Part shown: piece by piece, positions 36,901 through 41,730 of the stretch
Numbering within the stretch: position 1 is the first letter of the stretch
Layout: each line of letters starts with the position of its first letter
Translations under genes and position numbers: made by a program
NCBI GenBank assembly: GCA_963931925.1
Contig: OZ007567.1
Location: forward strand, 81,787,186 to 81,851,185
Length of the DNA stretch: 64,000 bases
From: Onchidella celtica
Lineage: Eukaryota; Mollusca; Gastropoda; Systellommatophora; Onchidiidae
Reading direction: 5' to 3'
The notes under the pieces: generated by a model
Told to the model about the DNA's origin: nothing
Databases searched by the model: none
Seen by the model: the letters and a program-made list of their open reading frames with translations, nothing else

Positions 36901-39900
36901 ACAAAGAAACAAGTCAGAAGCTTAGTGGGAATTTTAAATTATTACAGAAAGTTCATTCCAAATTTTTCCTCCTTGTCATCTTCTCTTACTGACCTTACTA
37001 AGAAGGGACAACCCGATAAGGTCCAGTGGACGTCTGAATGTCAGACATCATTTGATAATTTGGTGACAGCATTATCATCGTCACCCATTCTGATATTACC
37101 CGATTTTCGATCTAATTTTATCCTCAGAACGGATGCGTCGGACTCTGGTGTCGGCGCTTGTCTTCTACAGGAGAAGAACGAATGTCTCCATCCTGTATGT
37201 TATGTCAGTAGGAAGTTATTGCAGAGAGAAAGAAAGTATTCTGTGATAGAGCGTGAGTGTCTTGCCATTGTCTGGTCCGTCCAGAAACTAGGACGTTATC
37301 TCATGGGACGAGAATTTTGTATCCAGACAGACCACAAGCCGCTGACATTTTTGTCGAAGAATCGTTCGTCCAGCCCACGCTTGTCTAGATGGGCATTGGC
37401 TTTGCAGCCGTACACCTTCGTTATTCAACCAATTCCAGGAACCAGCAATCATATCGCCGACTACCTTAGTCGAGCCTAGGCGAAGAGTTCAGGAGCTTAT
37501 ACATCGGAGGACAGGAACATTGACAGGATCTCTGTGAATGAGTCGACTTTAAAATATTGACATTATAAAATATATGATATGAAGAATGGTTGATAGGTTG
37601 AATGGTTTTTTAATTCTGTATTAGATATTGTGTTTAGTTAGCTATTCATGATGTGACACATATATGCATATTGCAGGCCATATTGATCCCCATGTTTTCC
37701 CCTGATTTCGGTATTTTATATACTAGGGGAACGGCTAGGTCAGTTTTTTTTAATGTAGGTATTGCTCAGGCTCACTCGTTGACAGTCATCTTGATGCGAT
37801 TTGAAATTAATTGCATTAATTTTTTTGGGGTGGGGGATGATGTCACGAGTGGAGTGAGCGATAGTTAATAATTACGGGGGGAAAGGAGGAGAGTAAAATT
37901 AACGCACGGAGACAGGGAAGAAAAGTCGTGCATGTCATGAGTGGGAAGTCTGAAGGAGGCGAAAGCGCTGTATAACTATCACTGCAAGTTAGAAGGTCCT
38001 AGGGAGCGGATCTGTGAATAATAGCCCATCGGGCAGAGATAAAAGGAAGCAGTCGAGAAGACTAGTGAGAGTCTTTCCAGTTATGACTGGTATGTAGAAT
38101 GTTGATTGATTATTATGATTGATGTATTATATTATATTCGTCTATTACCATGATGTGAATAAGTATATGTGAGGAATGTGGAAGTCCTTGATATTGGATA
38201 TAGCAATGTGCGCCATGAGCGATAGATGAAAGTGAGTTCATGGATTTGTAGCGCGAGTGAGTAGTGTGTACTCCGATGGAGGTGTGTTACCGTAAGATGT
38301 GTGGTGAGTGGAAGGTGAGCTAGTGTGTGTACGCTTCATGGATTGTAAGGAGAGGTGGAGTGAATAGAAATGGTAGGGTATTATACCAATGTAATGTTAT
38401 TCTTGTAGGTGTCGGGGACGGGCCGCAGAGCCACCTCGATGAGCACAGGGGATAGGCCAGCATAGGGCCGGAGGCCGTGCATAGGCCAGAAGTGAGACTG
38501 TCGGGGCAGGACAGTAGAGGCACATAAAGTCGTGGCAGTCAGGCCACGGACAGGGACGTAGATATGAGAGTGAATGAGATACTATGTTGTTGCCATGTTG
38601 ATAGGCTAGTGAGCTGATACTATGTTGTTGCCATGTTGATGGCTATGGAAATAATAATGTGTTATTGCCCTGCTGAGGTGCTAGGGGAGTGCTAAGGTGT
38701 ATGACAATAGGAAGGTGATATTGAGAGACTGCGGTGCCAGTGAATCATTAATGTACTATTAAGACCCTGAGGGGAGAGGCTGAGGCCGAAGTGCCTATAG
38801 GAGTAACTACCGGATTGTGGATCCGAGGGAGCGTGTGTGTGAGAATAAGGCCGTTGTACGGCAGTCATTTCAATAATATAATATATGTAATTGCGCTATT
38901 ATATGTATAATTATGTTTAATAAATGTGTGAGTCTGATGGATTGTTCTGTTAAGTGTTAACTTGTTTGTTCGTGATTGTTGTCCTGTCATAACTTATTAC
39001 ATCTCCCAGTCTGGGATTTGTGACATAGATATGACGTGAAATTGTGAGGATGACTGATAGTGACCTACAAACCAGGTCTTATTGTCCGCTTACGAATTAT
39101 GTTTTTCTAAGCTGGGTATAAAAGCTATTGAATTGATGCATTTCACTTTTGACCTGTCTTTCCTATAAATGCTATGACATAAAATTTCCCAGAAATCAAT
39201 GCGGGACATTTTCGCTACCAACAACATTACGTCATCCTGTTGCTGACTTTGAGCTTGGTCTATGCGGCCTTGACACACCCGAGGGAAAGTTACCAGATCA
39301 TCTACGGATTTGCCTATCTCTTCATCTTTCCCGCCATGCACGTTCTCTTGCCCATCTACAGCATAGCCAACATCATTGACCAGAGCTGGGGAACTAGGGA
39401 TTCGGTGAGAGAAAAATGTGGAACTGTCTTGTGAGAACCCGGACGGGTCTCCAGAAACATATGCCTAGGGAAAACTGTTTGGTTCTCCGTACCTTCGTCC
39501 AATTCTCCTTAAACACAGGTGCCAATGGATAACCTGATGAGTCTCCGTGGCCTCTTGCAACTCTCCTTAGGCAATTTATGCAATGGATAACCTGATATGG
39601 GTCTCAATGGCCTCTTCCAATTCTCCTTAGACAATGTACCTATCTGTTCTAGCTCCCTGTGCCCTTTTCCATTTCCCTCAGATACAGATGCCTAGGGATA
39701 CTCTGATCTGGGTCTCCATGGCCTTTTCCCAAACACACTTAGTAGCTTTAAATGGTATGAAGTGAGGAAACAAAACTAGGATATCTGGGTGAAGACTCTT
39801 AAAGAAACAAAGATGAAATAGCAAAAAATAAAACAAACAAACAAAAAACTGGGGGAGTGAAAAAAAAAAAGTTGCAAAGAAAGAAGAGACAGGCAGTGAA

Positions 39901-41064
39901 ACCAAAACAAGAAGAAAGAATGAAATAGAAACAAAGAAAATATGAAGGATAAAAGAGGGATGAGAGAAGAAAGAAACAGGATAGAAAGGTGCAAGAAAGA
40001 AAATCAAGAGAGTTGGGTATAGCTTAACATTAAAATTATTCACAAGAACAACTGGGATCAATTTATGGATAACTTTTACCATCTTCCAGAACAAAGCCAA
40101 ATTGCCGAAGATTTCTTGCATGTCAGCATTCAAGCGACTGAGAAAACGAGTAAAGAAGTCCAAAGAATTCAAACAAGGTAAGAAGACTGCATAATGAGAT
40201 AGAACTGTTATTGTTAACTTCTGCATAAGATTACATATTACAGAAACCGGGGGGTAAATCGTGCAAAAGCCTTATTTTACTGGCACTGTATCCTACATGG
40301 TCAATAATAATAACGGAATGACGATTTTAATCAAACGGCTCAAGTTAGATTTTTATGTGGACATTGAAACTTTTTTTTTGTTTTTAAAACTACAAGGGTT
40401 CAGATGAGATATGTGTATGGCTCTTTGGCCACAGTGACCTTTCCACCGGCGAAATGGCCCTAGTAACTTTTGGGGGGGGGGGGGGGCGGGGACATTCACC
40501 ACACATTGGTTACGGAAAATGCCTGTTTTGGGTATTTTTGATACACGGTCCATAGAGAGCCTTCATAATAATAAAAATGGCTATCTTGTAACAGGGGATC
40601 AGTCTGAACTACAGGACGGTGATACCCAATCGGAGCTGCAGACCATTGTGTCTTCTTTAATAATGGATATGTCTAAGGGAGACCAGCGCGCAAGGGAAGA
40701 GCACAAGTTTTGGGAGTCCTTAACCTCAACTCGCCTAGGACCTGACGTCAACAAAGGATTAGAGAAATCAGCCCTCGCAGAGGGACTCAGGCAATTACGC
40801 AACCGTCTCTTGGGTGGATTTCTTGCCATCAACGCAGTCTGGCTGGGCATTTTGTCTTATTTCTATCTCGGTCTCGACACACCATTGTCCAGACTGAACA
40901 TCTATGGTATCATCAGCGGAGCATTGTATGGATTTACACTGATAATTCAAATTCTAGGTCTCACTGCTGCTCGGGTAGAGCAGGTGTTGAGACGGGTAGC
41001 CAAAGGTGTGTATAAAGATGATATCCCAGCCTGGGTCAGTGAGAGAGAAAAATCACCACGTTGA
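18907..41064 (+). CDS. Chitin synthase (GT2 family, multi-pass membrane protein), 14 coding exons
   Basis: Makes chitin from UDP-N-acetylglucosamine at the plasma membrane. Coding exons are 18907-18924 (tentative), 19506-19621, 20523-20646, 21279-21425, 22322-23812, 24520-24670, 25425-25706, 26851-27006, 27384-27484, 28386-28572, 30561-30764, 39193-39404, 40090-40177 and 40595-41064. All junctions are GT-AG and phases agree, giving 3,747 nt or 1,248 aa. N-terminal membrane segments cover residues 7 to about 370. The GT2 motifs are CTTMYRE (421-427), KKRWSQ (524-529), DADMEF (726-731), GAACGR (750-755), EDRW (830-833), QRRRW (867-871) and the family hallmark SWGTR (1057-1061); C-terminal membrane helices follow. 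Oddities are a roughly 160-residue Ser/Asp-rich insertion before DADMEF, a very short N-terminus, and a whole LTR retrotransposon in intron 11. The identification is firm; the first exon is not. Confidence 0.95.
19506..19621 (+). CDS. Chitin synthase exon 2 (first membrane segment)
   Basis: Flanked by TTTTCAG and GGTAATAA. Encodes AILASILFVTMLGLMTLQ and onward to a split Gly codon, a hydrophobic helix aligning with the first membrane segment of insect chitin synthases. Ends in phase 2. Confidence 0.8.
20523..20646 (+). CDS. Chitin synthase exon 3 (membrane segment)
   Basis: Acceptor TTTCAG, donor GTAAGT. Encodes YAVITVLLEVPYLFSVFLMV, a membrane helix, then a basic loop (FLRKVK). Phase 2 in, phase 0 out. 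Confidence 0.85.
20800..21235 (+). repeat. Degenerate ATTC/TTCA microsatellite in chitin synthase intron 3
   Basis: More than 400 bp of ATTCATTC-type tetranucleotides with many substitutions (ATCAATCC, ATTGATTG variants), ending only about 45 bp before exon 4. Confidence 0.85.
21279..21425 (+). CDS. Chitin synthase exon 4 (membrane segments)
   Basis: Acceptor TTCCCAG, donor GTAGGT, 49 codons in phase 0. Encodes GLFSAVVEAVCIVTFTTRVM and further hydrophobic sequence to AAVISSVNQGQ. Confidence 0.85.
22322..23812 (+). CDS. Chitin synthase exon 5 (membrane region and start of GT2 domain)
   Basis: A 497-codon exon, the largest of the gene, between TTTTCAG and GTAAGG. It holds about six hydrophobic segments (residues 160-370). 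The GT2 entry motif IYVCTTMYRE follows, then FESNIFMDNGC, which aligns with the insect motif FEAHIFFDDA, and KKRWSQSMYINYV. The last 90 residues are a low-conservation linker ending in a Ser/Asp/Pro stretch. Confidence 0.95.
23813..24519 (+). other. Chitin synthase intron 5
   Basis: Plain AT-rich intron with no repeats recognised. Confidence 0.6.
24520..24670 (+). CDS. Chitin synthase exon 6 (Ser/Asp-rich linker)
   Basis: Acceptor GTCCAG, donor GTATCT. Encodes GFVYSSSKESSDVDSLSDGK and onward, entirely within the insertion that separates KKRWSQ from DADMEF. It could be an optional exon, but its length (151 nt) would shift the frame if skipped alone. Phase 0 in, phase 1 out. Confidence 0.75.
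25425..25706 (+). CDS. Chitin synthase exon 7 (catalytic Asp motif)
   Basis: Begins after GATGAAG and ends before GTACTG. After an acidic linker it encodes DDHTFILATDADMEF, which corresponds to the DGDxDF UDP-sugar/metal motif, then GAACGRTHPIG and VWHQIFEYAK. Phase 1 in and out. Confidence 0.92.
26060..26300 (+). other. GC-rich, coding-like island in chitin synthase intron 7
   Basis: After a long C-run and CAACACAG there is an open frame in the correct incoming phase (VESATQEQRRSNSSYSVRRP and onward) that lasts about 75 codons. Flanking exons 7 and 8 join perfectly without it, so it is not needed for the enzyme. It could be an alternative exon or a transposon remnant. Confidence 0.25.
26851..27006 (+). 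CDS. Chitin synthase exon 8
   Basis: Acceptor CCTAG, donor GTGAGC. Encodes DFWMIKNAQNIIGSVSCCPG followed by CFSLYR, the conserved CSPGCFSLFR-type motif of the acceptor side of the active site. Phase 1 in and out. Confidence 0.93.
27384..27484 (+). CDS. Chitin synthase exon 9 (EDRW motif)
   Basis: Acceptor GTGTAG, donor GTGAGT. Encodes GEDRWMATLMMINGWRMRYS and onward; the Asp of EDRW is the presumed catalytic base. Phase 1 in, phase 0 out. Confidence 0.95.
28386..28572 (+). CDS. Chitin synthase exon 10 (QRRRW motif)
   Basis: Acceptor TTGCAG, donor GTAACA. Starts EYYKQRRRWILSDMANAV. QRRRW is the product-binding signature of processive GT2 enzymes. A membrane segment follows. Phase 0 in, phase 1 out. 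Confidence 0.95.
29028..29210 (+). repeat. Degenerate ~60-bp tandem repeat
   Basis: ATCGTCATTTTAGGCCCTAC recurs four times with drift (TCGTCATTTTAGGGTC, TCGTCATTTTGTGCCCCAC), each followed by a GTGACACATT-like piece. Confidence 0.6.
29290..30470 (+). other. GC-richer island in intron 10, possible solo LTR or old insertion
   Basis: Composition differs clearly from the surrounding intron. It has paired CCAAT-type boxes (TGATTGGTCAATTGG at about 29425), a CTTATAT element about 30 bp further on, and AATAAATAAG at about 30325. This order suits an LTR (promoter then poly(A) signal), but I could not find matching TG/CA ends with a target-site duplication. Confidence 0.25.
30561..30764 (+). CDS. Chitin synthase exon 11 (membrane segments)
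   Basis: Acceptor TTTTTCAG, donor GTGAGC. Encodes GLELVFEIPYVYTTIPLAVV and a second hydrophobic stretch (ITSVLTVLMGSLFSSVAIYG). Phase 1 in and out. Its donor lies 420 bp upstream of the retrotransposon. Confidence 0.92.
31181..31185. repeat. Target-site duplication TAGAT, left
   Basis: TAGAT immediately precedes the 5' LTR and recurs immediately after the 3' LTR (39026-39030). Five bases fits Ty3/gypsy integration. Confidence 0.93.
31186..32370 (+). repeat. 5' LTR, 1,185 bp
   Basis: Starts TGTCACGAGTGG and ends GGGATTTGTGACA, giving 7-bp terminal inverted TGTCACG/TGTGACA-like ends within TG...CA. It contains GATAAAAG (31383-31390) as a TATA-like promoter element, AATAAA at 32264-32269 as poly(A) signal, and a 25-bp sequence repeated at a 38-bp period (31923 and 31961). 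The open frame on its minus strand is not a gene. Confidence 0.95.
32372..32384 (+). promoter_or_regulatory. Primer binding site, tRNA-Pro type
   Basis: TGGGGGCTCGTCC begins 2 bases after the 5' LTR. It matches the first 13 bases of the proline-tRNA primer binding site known from murine leukaemia virus-type retroviruses, then diverges. It is where a tRNA 3' end would prime minus-strand DNA synthesis. Confidence 0.8.
32385..33295 (+). other. Untranslated leader of the retrotransposon
   Basis: T-rich, about 0.9 kb, without an ORF. It should hold the packaging signal and possibly an internal translation entry, but nothing specific can be recognised. Confidence 0.5.
33296..35644 (+). CDS. Retrotransposon gag - protease - integrase zinc finger polyprotein (truncated)
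   Basis: 782 codons in one frame. Residues 30-113 are a highly charged helical or coiled-coil stretch that includes two 18-residue repeats. Residues 133-205 look like the N-terminal half of a gag capsid. Residues 210-297 resemble a SCAN-type dimerisation domain (EYFREQFRR, TEYFANW, DLVAFLKENEP). Two CCHC zinc knuckles follow (C402-C415 and C420-C433). Protease has DTGS at 520-523. The integrase HHCC zinc finger has H711, H718, C745 and C748. The frame then stops at 35642 after a few unrelated residues, before any DDE catalytic residue. Gag and pol are fused without a frameshift. The start ATG at 33296 follows AAATGG context and is the first in frame. Confidence 0.93.
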   Translation: MAELQQLMKLGKELGLEGEELRGWIKEQQADLRDERAKDREREKEAKAQEQEREAKDKQEQREAKAQQQEREAKDKEEEREFKLKELEAQQQERELKLKEIEAQVKIAELEIKKNAPTETVERQVHNKGGVRIKLPTFDDRKDDIDAFLYRFELNAQLQWGENKELWATYLASLLQGRALTYFKELQREDVQDYDKLKALLLRRFARTEEYFREQFRRARADTREDFAAFVARLTEYFANWVDLAHVGTDFAKLKDLMIRDQLYASCHKDLVAFLKENEPATVQEASKLAEAYRTAHPSKPVARAYVQDAGYVAVVEGSPAGLRDRSRQRGAYSGQAQGQRRGYHQSPAYGSGKFDRAGGLGRGSGRGRVVTFADNRRHRDSSSGRDGSRGPRPNTAQGAECWTCGRVGHFSRECRAAKCWNCGRADHISVNCPAGRIAANGDSSSSPCSPNKFHHAAACVTSDNGGGQYSKCPSCEKLLSSGVLPCGRKIPVINSCHTGGGLRVYPGFVGDEPVSVLRDTGSTVVGVHRDCIRDSQLTGETVPCIQFSGAIEKLPMAKIMIDTPFLSGEVEAVVGCFPGAQLIIGNVSRVVSPSDENVQAWSQSKGIDFCAAVETRRRVADKDKIRPLATPAVNLDITPERLARLQREDPSLNPWFGEARTEKTRRYKNGSSSFFVQGGILFRMYVTVASVQKQVVVPRSLIATVLRLAHDVPLAGHMGSARTKERVLKDFYWPSVYRDVRLYCKTCSACQKTTHKGRSPQAPRQKIPTVSELFKKVSVPC
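33431..33538 (+). repeat. 54-bp tandem duplication inside gag
   Basis: Two 54-bp units starting GCTAAGGCTCAG encode an 18-residue module (AKAQEQEREAKDKQEQRE and AKAQQQEREAKDKEEERE). This keeps the reading frame and lengthens the charged helix. Confidence 0.85.
35620..35775 (+). pseudogene. Broken integrase segment (catalytic core missing)
   Basis: Between the integrase zinc finger (ending about 35550) and the GPY/F motif (about 35815) there are only about 265 bases, whereas a complete gypsy integrase has a DDE core of roughly 150 residues plus linkers here. Recognisable linker sequence continues after the gag-pol stop in a second frame (35641-35685) and then in a third frame that leads into the downstream ORF. 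This indicates one internal deletion plus at least one small indel. Confidence 0.75.
35776..37479 (+). CDS. Retrotransposon integrase C-terminus (GPY/F) - reverse transcriptase - RNase H
   Basis: 567 codons open; the stated start is only the first possible initiator in the frame and probably not used, because pol would normally be continuous with the upstream ORF. WKGPYVIERVV (14-24) is the GPY/F module of gypsy integrases. Reverse transcriptase covers about 150-350, with the first catalytic Asp in KIDLTKGYW (D242) and FFDD (302-305), a variant of YxDD. RNase H covers about 445-567, with D453 in RTDAS, E492/E494, D519 in QTDHK and D562 in ADYLSRA. All active-site acids are present. The position of integrase before reverse transcriptase is the Gmr1-like hallmark. 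Confidence 0.95.
   Translation: MLLPTDHNKLLMTWKGPYVIERVVSKVDYAIHIDGTSKVFHVNMLQRFYERPQYLCAQTRPEETVFSTACTGVVDQLDCDVSDTEAQEELQIQLPELTPTQGYRDEKINPDLTSSRSRELETLLASFPDVVTDLPGRTTVIQHQIKLTSDKPVFLRPYPLPFSSRDRVIKEVESMLKLDVIEPSTSPYSSPIVLVKKLDGSVRFCIDFRRLNTITVGDREPIPFQEELIASLAGSTWFSKIDLTKGYWEIPLTEESKQYTAFQTPIGLFQFKVMPFGLVNAPATFARLMRLVLKDIPNVVSFFDDIACHTSTWSEHIQTLTVIFQRLRHFGLTAKPAKMDLACPEIIFLGHIVGGGVQRPEETKIDKLVGLQIPKTKKQVRSLVGILNYYRKFIPNFSSLSSSLTDLTKKGQPDKVQWTSECQTSFDNLVTALSSSPILILPDFRSNFILRTDASDSGVGACLLQEKNECLHPVCYVSRKLLQRERKYSVIERECLAIVWSVQKLGRYLMGREFCIQTDHKPLTFLSKNRSSSPRLSRWALALQPYTFVIQPIPGTSNHIADYLSRA
37827..37840 (+). promoter_or_regulatory. Polypurine tract
   Basis: GGGGTGGGGGATGA directly abuts the 3' LTR and follows a T-run. 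It is the expected primer site for plus-strand DNA synthesis. The 347 bp between RNase H and here contain no ORF, so there is no envelope gene. Confidence 0.85.
37841..39025 (+). repeat. 3' LTR, 1,185 bp
   Basis: Same length as the 5' LTR, and I found no difference when reading them side by side. The poly(A) signal AATAAA at 38919-38924 lies in sense orientation within the host intron. Confidence 0.95.
39026..39030. repeat. Target-site duplication TAGAT, right
   Basis: Second copy of the 5-bp duplication that flanks the insertion. Confidence 0.93.
39193..39404 (+). CDS. Chitin synthase exon 12 (SWGTR signature)
   Basis: Acceptor TTTCCCAG, donor GTGAGA. Encodes EINAGHFRYQQHYVILLLTL, further membrane helices, and IIDQSWGTRDS. 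SWGTR is the hallmark that separates animal chitin synthases from other GT2 enzymes. It joins exon 11 in phase across the retrotransposon-bearing intron. Confidence 0.96.
40090..40177 (+). CDS. Chitin synthase exon 13 (basic linker)
   Basis: Acceptor CTTCCAG, donor GTAAGA. Encodes NKAKLPKISCMSAFKRLRKR then VKKSKEFKQ, a strongly basic cytosolic segment. Phase 0 in, phase 1 out. Confidence 0.75.
40595..41064 (+). CDS. Chitin synthase exon 14 (C-terminal region, stop)
   Basis: Acceptor TAACAG. Encodes an acidic stretch, EEHKFWESLTSTRLGPDV, then AEGLRQLRNRLLGGFLAINA and two membrane helices, and ends at TGA 41062-41064. The layout matches the C-terminal part of animal chitin synthases after SWGTR. 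Confidence 0.92.
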
Positions 41065-41339
41065 AAATAGTTGAAAAGAGGAAAGGGTCTCAAAAATGCC
41101 TTTCTGCGGCATTTCTTGTTCATGAGTGCTCATTATTTTCCTTGAGGGCATGATGGGTAAACTAATTTGTTAAGGTACTTAGAACACAATTACATCTTAC
41201 TTTTGGTACTCTCATGTTCGTATGGGGATGAGGAATATAATAGTATGAAATCAAGTTACATGGATAATGTGTAGAAAATCTACAGATGGCTCTGGAAGTG
41301 CCTTTGAATCAACAGACTCTGAAGTGACTTCCAGCAACC
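41065..41339 (+). other. Start of chitin synthase 3' untranslated region
   Basis: AT-rich sequence after the stop codon. A poly(A) signal is not obvious near the stop; AATAAA occurs much later (about 42778), so the transcript end is uncertain. Confidence 0.35.
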
Positions 41340-41722
41340 TGCGTTTAGGTCTTTATTGTAGGAGGTTCGCTGCCCTTGACATCTACACCTCACTTTTCTT
41401 GTTTTTATTTTTGTTTCTGTGTGTTTTTGTGGTATGGATTAGTTTGCTTTTTTTTAGAATTTTGCCCGGGCAGCGGCCTTGTTCCACCTGCTCTTCTCGA
41501 CTTATAACTGCTAAGGTATCTTTACCGTGTGCACGGACCCTCCAAGTTTTTCGTTCTTATCAAAGAAGTCTAAGTGCCCGATCCTACCTACCATTGGATC
41601 AGGGACAGGAATTTTTTGGGAAAAAAAAATTTCCAACACGCCTGCACAGACAGGGAATCGATCCCCAGTACTTTCGGCGTGAGAGACGAGCACTTTGCCT
41701 CTAGACCAATGTGCCCCCCCCC
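41340..41722 (-). mobile_element. tRNA-derived SINE copy
   Basis: On the minus strand it starts with a tRNA-like head (about 41715-41640): an A-box-like TTGGTCTAGAGGCAAAGTGC and a B-box-like GGGGATCGATTCCC. The anticodon-loop equivalent is CTCTCAC, resembling tRNA-Glu. A body follows, with a tail containing ACTAATCCATACCACAAAAA and a final part shared with 14690-14756. The run of C/G at 41716-41730 abuts the head. Confidence 0.6.
41640..41715 (-). pseudogene. tRNA-Glu-like SINE head
   Basis: The acceptor, D and T arms can be traced, but the anticodon stem is poorly paired, so this is not a functional tRNA. It would still carry the internal RNA polymerase III promoter boxes. Confidence 0.5.
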
Positions 41723-41730
41723 CCCCTCCA

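Larger units (their letters stand above)
31186..39025 (+). mobile_element. Gmr1-like Ty3/gypsy LTR retrotransposon, 7,840 bp, integrase-defective
   Basis: A complete insertion in chitin synthase intron 11, in the same orientation as the host gene. The order is 5' LTR, primer binding site, leader of about 0.9 kb, gag fused to protease and integrase zinc finger, broken integrase segment, GPY/F, reverse transcriptase, RNase H, polypurine tract and 3' LTR. No envelope gene is present. Integrase upstream of reverse transcriptase is the pol order of Gmr1-like elements (known from the literature on Ty3/gypsy elements with copia-like order). Equal-length LTRs without visible differences indicate a young insertion. 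The integrase catalytic core is absent and the frame changes twice between 35620 and 35776, so this copy cannot supply its own integrase. Reverse transcriptase, RNase H, protease and gag look intact. Confidence 0.93.

Noticed and set aside
37480-37826. Envelope gene after RNase H
   Set aside because: Only about 350 bp, AT-rich, with no substantial frame or membrane segment.
39678-40226. 182-codon minus-strand frame rich in Phe, Leu and Ser
   Set aside because: It arises from a purine-rich stretch of chitin synthase intron 12 and overlaps exon 13 antisense. It is low complexity with no motif.
41640-41715. Functional tRNA-Glu gene
   Set aside because: The anticodon stem does not pair well and the sequence continues into a SINE body.
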